This document shows positions 1-12,117 of a DNA stretch of 64,000 nucleotides, piece after piece. The translations under genes and the position numbers were made by a program. Within the stretch, counting starts at the first letter, position 1, and every line of letters starts with the position of its first letter. Source of the stretch: Tipula vernalis (Eukaryota > Arthropoda > Insecta > Diptera > Tipulidae); assembly GCA_958295665.1 (NCBI GenBank), contig OY282559.1, positions 267,010,057 to 267,074,056 on the forward strand, read 5' to 3'. The notes beneath the pieces were generated by a model that saw only the letters and a program-made list of their open reading frames with translations, made no database searches and was not told the DNA's origin.

Positions 1-3000
1 TACCAAGCGAGTTCCGTTACACAATTTGGGCGATTGAATATTGCGCAATAAAATAATTGGAGAACAAATTTTTAATTGCAATTGATGTGGTGCCAAACCT
101 GGTATATTTATGAAATTTAAAAATGCCGTTGGATAATTAACTGCTTCCCTTTCAAAAAGATTCAAAAATTCTACTTCAATATTTTTGAGCGCTAAAATTG
201 CACGATTTTGTAACCATTGAATTTGCTTATAGTTTTGTAGAATGTTTGGATGTACATTTGTTATTAATTCTTCCCGAGAATTAACAATTGTACAGTAATT
301 TTCTGGAAATTCGATTTCTTTGGTTATTTGATCAGCAGCAATTATTCCATTTCCAATGTCAAGCAATTGTTTAGTAAAAAATTCAGCTGAAGGATCGTTT
401 TGGATAAGTACATGCATATTTGTGGTTAATTTCATTGGTATTACTGTTTGCCATAAAGATGAAGAGTTAAGGCATGCGTTTATTTCATCAGCATATGTTG
501 ATCGTGGCATAACGGGTAGTGTTGGTCTGAAATCCCCAGAAAGTAAAATTATGGTCCCACCAAAAATATTTGTGTTGTTCTTGAAATCTTTTAATGTTCG
601 ATCCAATGCCTCCAATGAATGTTTATGAGCCATTGTGCATTCGTCCCAACTTATAATGCGACATTTTTGCAGTACTTTGGCCATATTTGAATTTTTTTTT
701 ATATTACTTGTTGCGGTTTCATTAGTTTGAATATTTAATGGCAGTTTAAATGCTGAATGCGCTGTACTCCCTCCATCTAATAAGGTTGCAGCAATTCCTG
801 ACGAAGCAACGGCTAATGCAATGTTACCTTGGGAACGAATTTCTGCTAATAAAAGTGAAATCATGAAAGTTTTTCCAGTTCCGTTTGGGGCATCCAAAAA
901 AAAGAAGCCCCCAATTTGGGCTTGAACTGCATGTAAAATTCTGTCATAAATAATTTTTTGTTCATCTATCAATTTTGGCTTATTAATTTGAACAAATTCA
1001 AGTAAATCAAGCGTATTGTATGATTGTTCTCGTGAAAGATCATAATTAATTAGATCATTTGCTAATCTTGAAGGTGATGGCAATCCTAAAGTTTGAAGAT
1101 TTTGATTTGAAATAGTCATGCAGATATCCTCAAGTCGAATTAAACAGTCATTGAACATGATTGGTAAGAAATCAATTGTGTTGTCGTTGTGAATACTGCG
1201 ATATGTGTGAAGAATATCCTCAGTCATTGGATTTTTTAATTTTTCCCATAGTTCATTTGAATTGGAAGGACTGCAAATTATAATGATAATGGCGAATAAT
1301 TGGCTTATTTGATTTGGGCATGAGGTAATGACTGCATTGTTTAATGTGGAATCCCAATGTAAATCTGCTTCTAATAAATTCAAAGCCAAACATGCTGCGT
1401 GAAATGTTTGATATTGGTGTCCATTAACTGTTTTTAAATTATTAAATGATGTAGGTCCTCGAACATTAATTAATAATAAACGTACATAGAAAAATTCTTT
1501 TTGATTTGGATGAATGGTGTAAATGCTGCCTAAAACATTTGACTTAAAAATGCCAGGATGTCCATCGACAGGTGTACCTCGTTTTTGAAGTTCCCATTTT
1601 TTTTATCCCACGTATAGTAGGAAGGCATTTCTGAATACAACAAATTATGTGTAAATGAATTTTGTTGTTGACATGTATTAAAAAAATCTGTTAAATTATT
1701 TTTGGTGGAGAAGCAGCTCGCTGTGCAATATTTTGGTCTGTTAAATAACACATTGTCCATTTTGAAGATGTACCGCTAGATGAATTACTGCTGGATCTCT
1801 TTCGTGCATTGAAAATGAAAAAATACGCCAAATAGCCTCGCTGGTGCTTTTATATGTTCCAGTTTGAAATATTGAAATTTCGTCATTTAAATTGTATTGT
1901 CGCTCAATATTGAAAACTGCCATGTCAGTTCCTTTGTTGATATATTTGCAAATATATTTTATGGATTTTACGGATGAGCATAGTTCATCATTAATGTCTG
2001 CCTTAAATGTTTTTGATTAAAATTGCGAATAAGGCACAATCCATCTATTGTCAACTTCAAATTCATTTGTGTGAATATTTATCGTGAATGACTTCCCAGA
2101 ATTCTCCGTGGATCTTCTACGATATAATGGATGGCAATCAATTCCAGTTCTCGTATGCATTGTAAAATCTTTAGGAAATCTTTTGGAACATTTACCATTA
2201 ATCATACATGGTGAATTCACATTAAGTGCTCCACATGGACCATGAACCATATTTAATTTAACAATTTCAAACAATTCTGGATCCGTGTCTTCATTAGGAA
2301 TTTCAGCGCTTATTACGTTGTCGATATCGATTGATCTTATTTTATTTGTCAGCCAAATTAATATATGAGCATGAGGAAGTCCTCGTTTTTGCCATTCAAT
2401 TGAATACATCCAACAATTCGTTTGCCCATACATATGATACTTTGTAATGAGATACATTAAGGATTTTAGTTTTTGTTTAAAAACTCATGCTATAATGTCA
2501 AGTCGATCATGCGATTGTTGACCATGCTTTAATAATTTTACAATATCGTTCCATTTTGGATTGCATGTGAATGTTATAGATAAATCGGGTGTTCCGTAAT
2601 GACGAACAAAAGTCATAGGGTATTGAATATACTCTTGCAAATGACGCGGACTGCCAATGAATGATGAAGGAAGAATAACAGTATTACCGATGTCATTGGC
2701 ATTAATACTTCTGTCTACAATTTTGACTGATTAAAACGAATGTATCGTAGACGTTCACTCTCGATTTTGGCATACATATCGACAACATACTAATGGTATA
2801 AATATCTACATTTTAGAATGTGATTGTCTTCAGTAGATCTAATCATTAGTCGATAAGCGTAATAATTCATTGCACTAACTTTTTTGGTCAGTTCTGCGCC
2901 GGTGGATGGATTTTTTTTGTTTTATGTTGATGTGATATCCATCATCAACTTCCCAAAAAATTAAAGGGTATTGCAATGCGTCGTAAGAGCGATGAGTGTC

Positions 3001-3041
3001 TTAAATTTTCTGAACGACGTTTTCTCTACGCTTAATAACTA
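1..3041 (-). pseudogene. Helitron Rep/helicase, central and C-terminal part (decayed)
   Basis: This is the rolling-circle transposase-helicase of a Helitron, read right to left and running off the left edge. From the right it shows the conserved block THRSYDALQYPLIFWEVDDG (near 2930-3000), the Rep region with the histidine motif GLPHAHILIW (within 2017-2457), and NKGTDMAVF and HERDPAVIHLAVHL (1741-1960). The Pif1-like helicase domain follows with a Walker A box NGTGKTF near 880-900 and Walker B-like WDEC near 640. At the edge it reads LRNIQSPKLCNGTRL, a typical Pif1/Helitron block. The frame is broken by a stop at about 2996, a stop near 2018, and shifts near 1745 and 1596-1603 (a run of A on the minus strand). 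The helicase part from about 1500 to 1 reads open. The missing N-terminal parts lie at 11242-12117 and 16078-16189. Confidence 0.9.
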
Positions 3042-3440
3042 CACGGTAAATAAAAATTCACTAGATGTGAGCATACTAGACAATCTAGTTGAATCATGTA
3101 AAATTAAAAATACTAGATTTCTGGTTGTAATAAAATCTGGTAATTTTACTTGAAATACAAATGTGTAGTACTGGAAATCAAGTAAGCAATACCACTTGAT
3201 TTTACGACTGGAATTCTGGTAAAATTATGAGAAATGCTATTTTTTAATTAGATTTCAAGTAAAATCGAATACTAGATTTTCTTGCAAAACTATTAGATTT
3301 CCGGCAATTATTCTACTAAAGTTCTAGTAAAGTAACCGGAAAAATACTGTATGCTTTAGCAGAATTCCAGTTAATCCTACGTCATCATTTTTTTCTATAG
3401 CTTATCCCTTGATTTCACTAGATTGGTGTCTAAACAAATT
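3042..3440. repeat. Left subterminal array of ACTAG-type motifs
   Basis: Dense degenerate copies of short motifs such as ACTAGATTTCTGG, CTGGAATTCTGGTAA and TTACTAGAA occur in both orientations. The same motif set fills the other end of the element at 10680-11239. Such arrays are usually binding sites for the element's transposase; that role is inferred here. Confidence 0.7.
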
Positions 3441-3831
3441 TCAAATAATAAAAAATCGTTTTTGGATTTTATTTTCATTAAATATTTTTTATTTCAACAA
3501 GTCAAATACATCAAAAACAACAAAGCTTTAAAATAGTTGTTGCGAATATTCTGCACACAATTTAGAATATAATTTCGACGCACAAGGCATCGGAATTATG
3601 ACTGTAATTTTATTTATTTTTTTTTTAATTTAAAATAAATTTTATTTATTTATTTTATGTAATTACAATCTAGTCTCCTGGACTAATTAGCAATTTGTTT
3701 CTGACTTAATTTACTAACTTAAATTAATCTATGGCTTCTTCCCATTGGCATTCCATAGTGTTTGGTAAATTGATGTAAACCACATCTTTGTTGTGGATTT
3801 TAGATCAGCATAATGCTGCTTAAACTAACAA

Positions 3832-6498
3832 TCACACCAGCTCAAAAGGTTTGGTTCTTTTAAGTCTGCGAACTAAATTCGTGATGCTTAGGAGCTGAGT
3901 TGCCTCAATGTTCATATGTTTGCGGAGCCTTTCTTCATGTCTCCGTGCTTTTTCCTGGATTTCATTTAAGATGAGGTTCATTTTAAGGTCCCTATGAAGG
4001 TCATTGTTCCTAACATACCAAGGTGCATCAACGATGTTCCTTAATACCATATTCTGAAATCTTTGGATGATATTTACGTTGCTCTGTTTGGTACAACCCC
4101 AAAGCTGAATACCATAAGTCCAAATCGGTTTCAATATTTGCTTATAAAGTAGAAGCTTGTTGTATGTTGATAAAGAAGAGTTCCTTCCCATCAGCCAATA
4201 CATTTTTCTGTATTTAAGTCTTAATTCTTCACTTTTCTTCTTGACGTGTGCTTTCCATCGTAGTTTAGCATCCAGGGTCATGCCGAGATACTTAGCTGTG
4301 ATCGCATGCGGTATTATTTCCCGATTTATGGTAATCGGAATATGTTCGATTCGTCTGTTTGTAAAGTTGATGTGAACTGATTTAGCTTCATTTAGTTTTA
4401 TTCTCCATCTTTTTGTCCATTTATATATTTGAGTTATGGCTGATTGTAACTTCTGTGTTGATTCTTCGTTGCTTTTTCCAACAGCTAAGATCGCCGTATC
4501 ATCTGCAAAAGTTGCCACTGTGTTGTTTTCTAATGTAGGAAGATCATAAGTATATAGTAGGTATAAAACCGGCCCTAATACACTGCCCTGTGGAACTCCT
4601 GCATTGATTTCTTTCAATTCAGAAAATGTATCATCTAACTTAATCCTGAAGAACCTATCTTTCAAGTATGATTCTAGTATCTTAGCAAATTGCATTGGTA
4701 GAAGATTCCTTAACTTGTGGTTAAGTCCTTCATGCCACACTCTATCAAACGCTTGTGCAACGTCTAGAAATACTGTTGAACAGACTTTTTTCTCCTCTAA
4801 TGCTTTCTCAATTATACTGGTTATTCTGTGTACTTGATCAATTGTTGAGTGTTGGTTGCGAAAACCGAACTGATGATTTGGGATCAAGTTTTTACTCTCG
4901 ATTATCGGATTTAATCTTTTTACCAGAAGCTTCTCAAAGAGTTTGGACATGACTGGCAATAGCGAAATTGGCCTATAAGACGATGTTATGTGTGGTGGTT
5001 TCCCAGGTTTTGGGATCATAATTACTTCTGCAATTTTCCATAAGCTTGGTACACATTTGATTCTAAATGCTGCATTTATAAGATTGGTGAGTTTCACCAG
5101 AGCTTTCCTTGGCAGTTTTTTTAAGATTTCTGCAGTAATAAGATCGTACCCAGGAGCTTTTTTCGTATTCATATTAGCTGTTATCTCACGCATGACTTCT
5201 TTTGGTGTTGTGGGTAGGATTTCTTTACTTTCTTGCACAGCTTGTTCAGTTATTATCTCGGCTTCCAACGTTTGGTCTTCATGTGGCTGGAATATTTTTT
5301 CGAGGTGTTCGGCAAATTCTCGAGCTTTGTCTTCATTATTTCTAGCCCATTTCTCACCTGCTATTTTTATTGGGGGAATCTGCATTATTGGTCTTTTGAT
5401 TCTTTTGGTTGCTTTCCAAAGAGAATAATCAGTACTGTTATCATTAGTTAATTTTCTTAAATAGTTGCTGATTGATTCATCTTTCAATTCTTTGATCTCT
5501 CTTCTTAATTGTTGAGTGAGGTTGTTCAAATGAGTTTTATCTTGGGGGGCCCTTGTTTGTTGCCATACTCTTCTCGCTCTTCTTTTTTCTGCGAGGAGTT
5601 CCCTAATTTCCATAGGGTAATTGTTTCCCTTGATTTTCGTTTTAATTTCAGGAGTATTTTCCCAAGCTGATTGCTGTATATCGTTTACAAATTTGTGAAC
5701 TTCTTTGTCTAATTGTTCTTCAGTCTTTAATGGAACCATTAAGTTAATTTTTTCTTCTAGCGATAGTCTAAAGCATGCCCAATTAGTGTGATTATTTACT
5801 AGGAAAGGGTTTCTTTCTTTCTGAATGATTTTTTCACTTAACGTTAGAAGTATTGGTGAATGATCAGAGTTTAAGTCGTGGCTTTCATCTACTTGTACAT
5901 AATTTACAGATATGTTCTTTATTATAAAGAAATCAATCAGATCTGGCACTTTGTTTGGATCAGTTGGCCAGTAGGTTGGTTTTCCAGTTGAGAGGGCTTC
6001 ACAACTGCATTTTCTGATAGCTTTTAGGAGTTCCTTACCCTTAGTTGTTGTTAATCTGGATCCCCAGTGGACATTTTTTGCATTAAAGTCTCCTCCAACT
6101 ACAAATCGTTTTCCTAATTTACTGAGGAACTCGAGATAATCTTTTTCTTTCATTGAGTGCTTCGGTGGGCAGTAAATACTAGCAATACAAATATAACTAC
6201 TTTTGGATTTGACAATAACAGAAGTTGCTTGTATTTCTTCCGTTTCATATTTTAACTCCTCATAGTGATGAATACTATTTCTAATTATAACAGCACTACC
6301 TCCTTTAGCAGTGTTTCCAGGGTGAATAGTGTGATATATTTGATAATTTTTAAATTTAATGTTTGATTGTCTAGTGAAGTGTGTTTCCGTGATGAGACAT
6401 ACATCGATTTTTTCTGTGTCCAGGACCACTTGCAGTTCTTATTGATGTTGCATCAGTCCATTGGCATTCCAACATAAGATTCTAAGATCTTGGGCCAT
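3832..6498 (-). pseudogene. Jockey LINE ORF2: endonuclease-reverse transcriptase (one stop)
   Basis: The true start is the ATG at 6498, which gives MAQDLRILCWNANGLMQHQ and then TAA at 6441-6439 (codon 20). From 6429 the frame is open for 865 residues. The N-terminal 230 residues are an APE-type endonuclease (ITETHF, GGDFNAKNVHWGS, LNSDHSPILL). The middle is the reverse transcriptase, with RPISLLPVMSKLFEKLL, the motif A region DVAQAFDRVWHEGL, AGVPQGSVLGPVLYLLY and catalytic FADD near residue 640. The C-terminal part has the Jockey KYLGMTLDAKLRWKAHV and YGIQLWGC blocks. The start overlaps the end of ORF1 by 17 bases, which suggests coupled translation of the two frames. A single CAA-to-TAA change would explain the stop. 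Confidence 0.93.
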
Positions 6499-8078
6499 TT
6501 TTCTGTTTAGGGATGGCTCCCTTAGTGCTGTACTCTAGTTTCTGTAATCGCTCATCAAATGTATTTAGTCTGCTTAAAATTAATTTAAGTGTTTGACTTA
6601 TATCGTCATCTTGAGCACTTTTTCCTGGATTTCCGTTGCTCATCATTACTTGAGCATAAGTCATTTTACCAAATTGTCCTTGAGTAGTTCCCGACACTCT
6701 ACGATTTACTTCGGGTCGGTTCATCTTAACCGCTTGTTTCCTGAATGAACTTGGATTTTTAGCAATCACGTTCTTATTTTTGATATTTTGCAGTTCAATA
6801 GCAACGCTGCATCCTCTGTAGTTAGCCGGATGGTTTTCTCCACAGTGAACGCATTTAGGTTGAACATTTTGGGCTTTTACACAATCTTTGGTATGATGTT
6901 TACCTAAACATTTGACACACCTAGGTTCCCTGTTGCAATATTTTTGTGTATGTCCATAGGCTTGACATTGTTTACATTGTGGTATAAGCTTAGACCTTCT
7001 TAGAGGCTGAATAACCACTTTCCACCCCAAGATGTACTTAATTTGATAAATTTTTTCGATATCTTCATCAGTATCGAAGGTCAACATAAACATGTTGAGA
7101 GGTACTTTGCCTCTCCGTTTTAGCTTAATCGATGCTTCAGTTGCCTTAAATCCTTTTGCTTTCAGGTCATCAATTATTTTATCTGGTTTACACGTAGAGT
7201 GTAAGTTTTTAGCCATGACCCTAATTGGTCTGGTTTGTTTATCTTCAAACGTGTGCCAAACACGTTTTTCTTCATTTAACATTTTTGTCAATTTTCTGTA
7301 TGTTTCAGCATCTTCTAAGTTTATTTTGATGGTGTTTCCATTCATCACCTTTGCATTAAACTTATCAGTAGCAGTTATGGTTTTTATTTTTTCATAGAGT
7401 ACATCGTAGTCTTTGACTTCATCTATTACTATTGGTGGTGGTGGAGGTATTTTTTTTGGTTGTTTCTGGATAATATTTGGAACATTATCCTTTAATTGAG
7501 GTGGGGAGGGCGTATTATTCCGTCTCCTTTTTTCTCCCACCTTTAACTCTAATCCACTCAGTTTCTCGAGCTAGTTCTTCTTCATCCGTATGATACTCTT
7601 GTGGAGTTGTATTCTGGTTAGGAGTAGAACCGATGTCCTCCTTTGGCTTAAGAGCTTTAACTTCGTTTTCAAGCGTCTTCATACGCTCCTGCATCCATGC
7701 AATTGTAACATTCAGTTGCTTATTTATATTGTTGGCTTCAAATAATGCATTATTAGCTTTACACAATTCATTGTGAAGCTTTTCTTCGTTTGTAAAACGA
7801 GTGTTGTGGCTGCTGGCCTCAATGGAGGGACTACCGCCTCTTTTCGGAGAATACGCGACTTTGTTACTCCTCTGGAAGGGATGTGAATTATCCTTTTCTA
7901 TTTCACTCAAATGAGCTTTTTTATTCACCAACATGTCTTGGGATTGGTTAAAATAATTGTAGTATAGCAATGGCTGGTCTCCCCCAGAATCCATGAGACC
8001 GACCTCCGAAGAGGGTGGATTTACCTGAGCAACAGGTGTACCACCTGGGGTATTAGTTTCCTTATTTGTTCTGCTCAT
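6482..8078 (-). pseudogene. Jockey LINE ORF1: gag-like nucleic-acid-binding protein (frameshifted)
   Basis: Two overlapping frames form one gag. The first (8078-7515, 187 residues) begins MSRTNKETNTPGG, contains a predicted coiled-coil stretch (LHNELCKANNALFEANNINK) and ends in a lysine-rich tail. The second (7540-6482) starts in the same bases, shifted by one, and carries an RRM-like gag core. Three zinc knuckles follow at about residues 188-235 (CKQCQAYGHTQKYC, CVKCLGKHHTKDC, CVHCGENHPANYRGC). The sum of about 540 residues matches a full Jockey gag. The frame change falls beside an A6 run near 7530, so a one-base indel (real or a sequencing error) is the simple reading; programmed frameshifting is possible but unsupported. 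Confidence 0.9.
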
Positions 8079-8284
8079 TGCTCATTTATAGTGTATTGCA
8101 CTCGCCTCTAGTATTTCGCCGATGCTTCACATCGTTGCCCGGGTGTTACCACGTGGAGGTATACTAGACACATTTGGTGGTTTCTACATAGTTGCAGCGT
8201 TGGAATATAGACCACGAGATACATGGCTATAGACGGTCAACCCCTACCCTATTGAGACGCACCCAACACCCATGACTGTAATTT

Positions 8285-8506
8285 AAAAAAAATAAACTTC
8301 CATGAAATTGTAAAAGACAACTCAATTTCGAGGAAATTTCAACCCAAAAACATGAAAAATTTTAAAGAATATGTCGAAAGTGCACAAGAAAGTTATCAGC
8401 TACACGAAATTGACTGTGCATCTATTATTAAGTGGAAGATTCCTTCGTGGCTCAACTCATTTTCAGACAAACATGCCAGGTACGGCTGCAGCTGCTTACT
8501 TTTTGG
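8285..8506 (+). other. Short open segment abutting the LINE; possible transposon coding remnant
   Basis: A reading frame from the LINE's target duplication runs through NFHEIVKDNSISRKFQPKN and KNFKEYVESAQESYQLHEID to a stop near 8506. If the LINE and one duplication copy are removed, the frame extends left through the target site until a stop near 3575. Composition looks protein-like, but I do not recognise it. It may be part of the host element's own transposase or a chance frame. Confidence 0.3.
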
Positions 8507-8581
8507 GTGAAATCTTTTATTGATTCATTTACCTGCAAAAATAAAAAATTTTGGTTTAGTAAAAAGTATCAGCTTTCTTAT

Positions 8582-9078
8582 GTTGGCTTTTTTATAGAAT
8601 ACTAAATTAATTTAAACCACGTAGATTTAATTCATAATTTTTTCCAAATTTTCCACTTTTCGAGTCATTATAAGGGTAATAATTTTATTAGTAAATTAAA
8701 TTATGATTAATATGGACTACAATAAAAATACTTAGTACATAACTTTCGTTACCTGTCAATTAATGAACATAAAAGTGCATTTGAATTTTATACCTTGTAC
8801 TTTATCGAACTTTGTATGTATAGTAAATGTAGTTATATTTTATAGACTAGTAATAGTATTGGAGAGTAGTACTATAGAGTACGATAATGTACAAGGTATA
8901 AAATTCAAATGTACTTTTATGTTCATTAGTTGACAGGTAACGAAAGATTGTAACGTCCATTTAATTTAATAAAAAAAATTTCACCCTGATGATGACTCGA
9001 AAAGTCGAAAATTGGAATAAAATGATCAATAAAATCTGCATGATTTAAATTAATTTAGTATTCTATAAAAAAGCCAAC
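8582..9078. mobile_element. Palindromic MITE (about 500 bp)
   Basis: The ends GTTGGCTTTTTTATAGAATA and its complement at 9050-9078 begin long inverted arms. Further in, the block around 8745-8810 (ttaccTGTCAATTAATGAAC, then GAATTTTATACCTTGTAC) is repeated inverted at about 8889-8950 with a few mismatches. The two arms cover most of the element, leaving a short centre near 8830-8880. No ORF is present. It is a non-autonomous foldback-type element nested in the TA-flanked transposon. Confidence 0.75.
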
Positions 9079-10060
9079 GTTGAAATTTTTAAATGTAACA
9101 AGACTATTAAAAATCATATAATAATTAGAAACTTATCAATAAATAATGAAGTACATTAGCCCAAATGCACACGCTGGACATGCAGGCTAAAACAAATTGT
9201 AGATTATCCGATGAAGCAGCAGTGGTTTTAAGTGTGGTGTTGCTCGATATCGGGGGTTTAATTCTTAGAAGTGCTCTTAGATAATCTAAAGCGAAATATA
9301 TTCTTCGATTATATATCGTACTATCCATTCAAAATAAAATTCTAAGTCATAAACATCGTTTTACGGTAGAAGGCTTTGAAGTTGGGAAATTTTAACAAAA
9401 TGGAGTAAATTGTTTTGTTCAAAGTTAGATAGCTTGTTTTCGAGGCCATATAGAAGAAAACTAGTTAGACACATCGATAAAGCTGCTTTCACAAATTGCA
9501 AAAACCCACTAACTAGACTAATAGTCTTTTTGTAAGGATGGTGCGATATACGTATATATATAACCCAGCATTTCAAGTAAAGCCAATGGAACGGTTCCCT
9601 GTCTCATTCCCGTGTTTCTCCACGAGACCAAATTCAAAATTAGTCTGAAATGATAATAATTGAAAGTTAATCTGAAAATAATTGAATGTACATACTATAT
9701 TTATCAAAACTTACATATTCACTCTCGAAATCCTTTAGTTCGTGAAAATTTTGGAAGAGTTCCGTTGCGGAGGTCAAATTTAATCGTAAAATCTGGCCAC
9801 CGACCAAATGTTTCCTTCAGCAATCCGATGTTTATTGTTTTATTCTCCTCTGTTGCCTCTATTTGGTCTAGGTCTCTAATATGATTGGTCGTATATTTCG
9901 TTAAAGAACCACATGCCGCCATTTGCATGAAGGGCAAGCATTTCAATTAAATAACAAATATCACAAAATAAAAACTAAGTAAGTAGTTTTTTAACAGTAC
10001 ATAATGTTTTCGTCGCACTAAACCCGTAAATCTATATAGTTTCTGATTGTAATACGCTCA
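9079..10060. other. Unresolved interior of the TA-flanked transposon
   Basis: Several short minus-strand frames lie here (9125-9328, 9361-9576, 9719-9946). The last, with IRDLDQIEATEENKTINIG and GLLKETFGRWPDFTIKFD, has protein-like composition. They could be decayed exons of the element's transposase, but no family motif is visible. Confidence 0.3.
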
Positions 10061-10304
10061 AACCTGTTTTTCGGCGGTGGATAGCTAGGGACCGCATAAA
10101 AAAATGGATAAAAAAAAATCCGAAGCTTCACAAGTACGAGTATGTACATACATATGTAATTTGATAATGAAATTAATTTGTACATTTGGGCATTTTATGT
10201 ATGTTTTTGGACATTTTTTTTCCATCCGTGTAGAAAAAAATATGACCCACCGAATAACCGCACAAAAAAAAATCATACAAAAAAGGACCGCACAAAAACA
10301 GGTT
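10061..10304. mobile_element. Small MITE with AACCTGTTTTT ends
   Basis: Inverted ends AACCTGTTTTTCGGCGGT and its near-complement (GACCGCACAAAAACAGGTT) bracket 244 bp, with TCA at 10058-10060 and 10305-10307 as a possible 3-bp duplication. A 3-bp duplication would fit a Harbinger-like MITE, though TCA is not the usual TWA target. The interior is A-rich with no credible coding. Confidence 0.55.
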
Positions 10305-10679
10305 TCATTGTATTTTGTATTAAAAACGAAAACTATTTTTCTTATTATGCGTTTCTGGATTTAGTTTTAATTATTTTTTTTAATTTTATTGATAAAGTTT
10401 ATTTTAGCTATCGATTGGAATCAAAAACTCAATTTGCCAAAAAATGTAGTTATGTAAAATATGTACAGCATAAAATAATAAAACCACGTGTTTTATGTCA
10501 ATTCGGATTTGCTTGATGTAATTATTATGCACTTATTTTATATTAGCACTCACACTTTATATATTATTTTTATTTTTTTCACCTGTTTTTCCTTACACCA
10601 TACCACAGCACGAAATTTAACTTATTACTGATACTGACTACGACGTTGAAAATGAAATTAATATGCGAGCAAACGGCCA

Positions 10680-11239
10680 AATTTACTAGAATTCTAGTAA
10701 CATTCTAATATAAGTTAAAATTGACTGGAATATTACTAGAATCTGTTTAATTTACTAAAAATTCCTTGTACATGCAAACAGGAATTATCTTGTATTTAAT
10801 TTAATTTAACTAGAATTTTACTAGATTTCAAGTAACCACATTAAAAAATAAATCGCTGCAAAAATGCAACTAGAATTCTAGTAATTTTTATTTTTACTGG
10901 AAATCTGGTAAACAAATTTACGTGATTTTCGTTTAATTTACTAGATATTCCCTTTTATATAGTAAAACTAACCATCTAGTATTTTTCTAGTAATTTTTTG
11001 TGCTAGATAATCACTAGAATTCCAGTACATATAATTAAAAATATTTCTGGAAATTAACTAGAAACTAGTCGAAATCTGGTTTTTATTGCAATTTCACTAG
11101 AAATCGGTTAAATCTATTTTTAAATCTAACTAGAAAATTAATTTTTCTTGATTTTTAACTAGAACTTCACTGGATTTTCACTTGATTTTGCAAAATCAGA
11201 TAATCAAGTATGCAATTACCGGATTTTGTAATGAGCGTG
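10680..11239. repeat. Right subterminal array of ACTAG-type motifs
   Basis: More than ten degenerate palindromic units such as TTACTAGAATTCTAGTAA-like cores, CTAGAATTTTACTAG and ACTGGAAATCTGGTAA end in the terminal GAGCGTG. It mirrors the array at 3042-3440. The motif is self-complementary, so orientation is ambiguous. Confidence 0.75.
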
Positions 11240-11241
11240 TA

Positions 11242-12117
11242 CGTCACGTGATTCAAAAGCTTCCCCAACCATTACATTTTTCCCCATGCATTTTATCTAC
11301 GGACGTGGGCACCTGTTGGTGTTTTATCTGCTTTAATGACGATCATGTAATTATCATTTTCCAATTGTGGTGTAGTTTTTTGGAACAATTGTATTAATTG
11401 ATTTTTTTCCATTAAAAATTGTTGAATTGTATTGATGATTTCACGCTCTCGAATTACGGTTATGCGACGTATTTCGCAACGTTCTTGAACTTGCTGTTCA
11501 TTTGATTCAATAAAATATATTTGCAAAAATTTCGCATTTTCATTTGGCATTGGATACATTGATCCAATGTGGTGATAAACCTGGCCTTGAATTTTAAAAG
11601 TTAATGCAAAATTACGACCAAGAGAATCAATATTGGTAATTTGTTTTGCGCCAAAAGATGTCATTTGGAAATTGATTAAATTTCCATATTTTTGATAAAA
11701 ATAGCTTTGAATTACTTGATTCTCCTGTCATGAAGGATTTTAAAGGTTCAGGTGGTGGATTTAAAATTGGTAAAACAACTTTACATGAAATATTTTACGA
11801 TAATATTTTTTGAATTTTTAACGTAATAAAAAGGGGGAAGAGGGTGGTTAATGTCCAAAAATACTTAACTGAAGAGCAACACATCCCAAGAGTTTCATTT
11901 TTAAATTTTAATGCATGATTTTTAAATTTTAATGCATAATTAAAGGCAATACGATAAAATGAAGCAATTACTAATGCTCTTCTGTTCCGCTCGTATTGAG
12001 CGTTCGATGCTCTTGCCGCAGCTCGAACATTTCTATTTGCTCTTCGAGTAGTAACTCTTCGAATTTCGATTATATTTTCTTGTTGAATTTCACGTTGCAA
12101 GTTGCGCTGCCTTTGTG
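11242..12117 (-). pseudogene. Helitron protein, N-terminal middle part
   Basis: This is the continuation of the Helitron at 1-3041. Reading leftward it shows RQRNLQREIQQENIIEIRR, NRRALVIASFYRIAFNYA, LKFKNETLGMCCSSVK, and then LPILNPPPEPLKSFMTGES. The block KIQGQVYHHIGSMYPM ... FLQIYFIE (11293-11664) and ADKTPTGAHVRR follow. The order and spacing are those of insect Helitron N-termini. Frame shifts occur near 11665, 11800 and 11920 (a small direct duplication around ALKFKN), and a stop follows HVRR. The frame is cut at 12117 by the long-TIR element and at 11242 by the TA-flanked element. Confidence 0.88.

Larger units (their letters stand above)
3611..8271 (-). mobile_element. Jockey-type non-LTR retrotransposon, nearly full length
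   Basis: The element is bounded by a perfect 13-bp target duplication ATGACTGTAATTT (3598-3610 and 8272-8284). Read on the minus strand, it starts with a 5' untranslated region of about 190 bp upstream of 8078, carries ORF1 (gag-like) and ORF2 (endonuclease plus reverse transcriptase), and ends in an A/T-rich tail with AAATAAATAAA-like runs (3611-3655). It has two visible lesions: a frameshift in ORF1 and one stop codon near the start of ORF2. Everything else reads open, so this is a young insertion. It sits inside the TA-flanked transposon and is therefore the most recent event in this stack. Confidence 0.93.
3042..11239. mobile_element. DNA transposon with TA target duplication inserted in Helitron
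   Basis: The interrupted Helitron frame defines the insert. The right flank codes VMVGEAFESRDV and the left flank continues VIKRRENVVQKI; joining them restores the family order. The target was AACTACGTC, so TA at 3040-3041 and 11240-11241 is the duplication, and the element starts CACGGTAAATAA and ends in GCGTG. The terminal inverted repeats are short and imperfect (CACGGTAAATAAAAATTC versus CACGCTCATTACAAAATC). Both ends carry arrays of ACTAG/CTAGT-rich palindromic motifs. Inside lies a LINE (3611-8271). I see no recognisable transposase, so the superfamily is open; the 2-bp duplication and subterminal arrays resemble the element at 39442-43216. A 3-bp TAC duplication is a less tidy alternative. 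Confidence 0.75.

Noticed and set aside
4157..5451. Plus-strand frames up to 146 residues
   Set aside because: They are shadows of the LINE reverse transcriptase on the minus strand.
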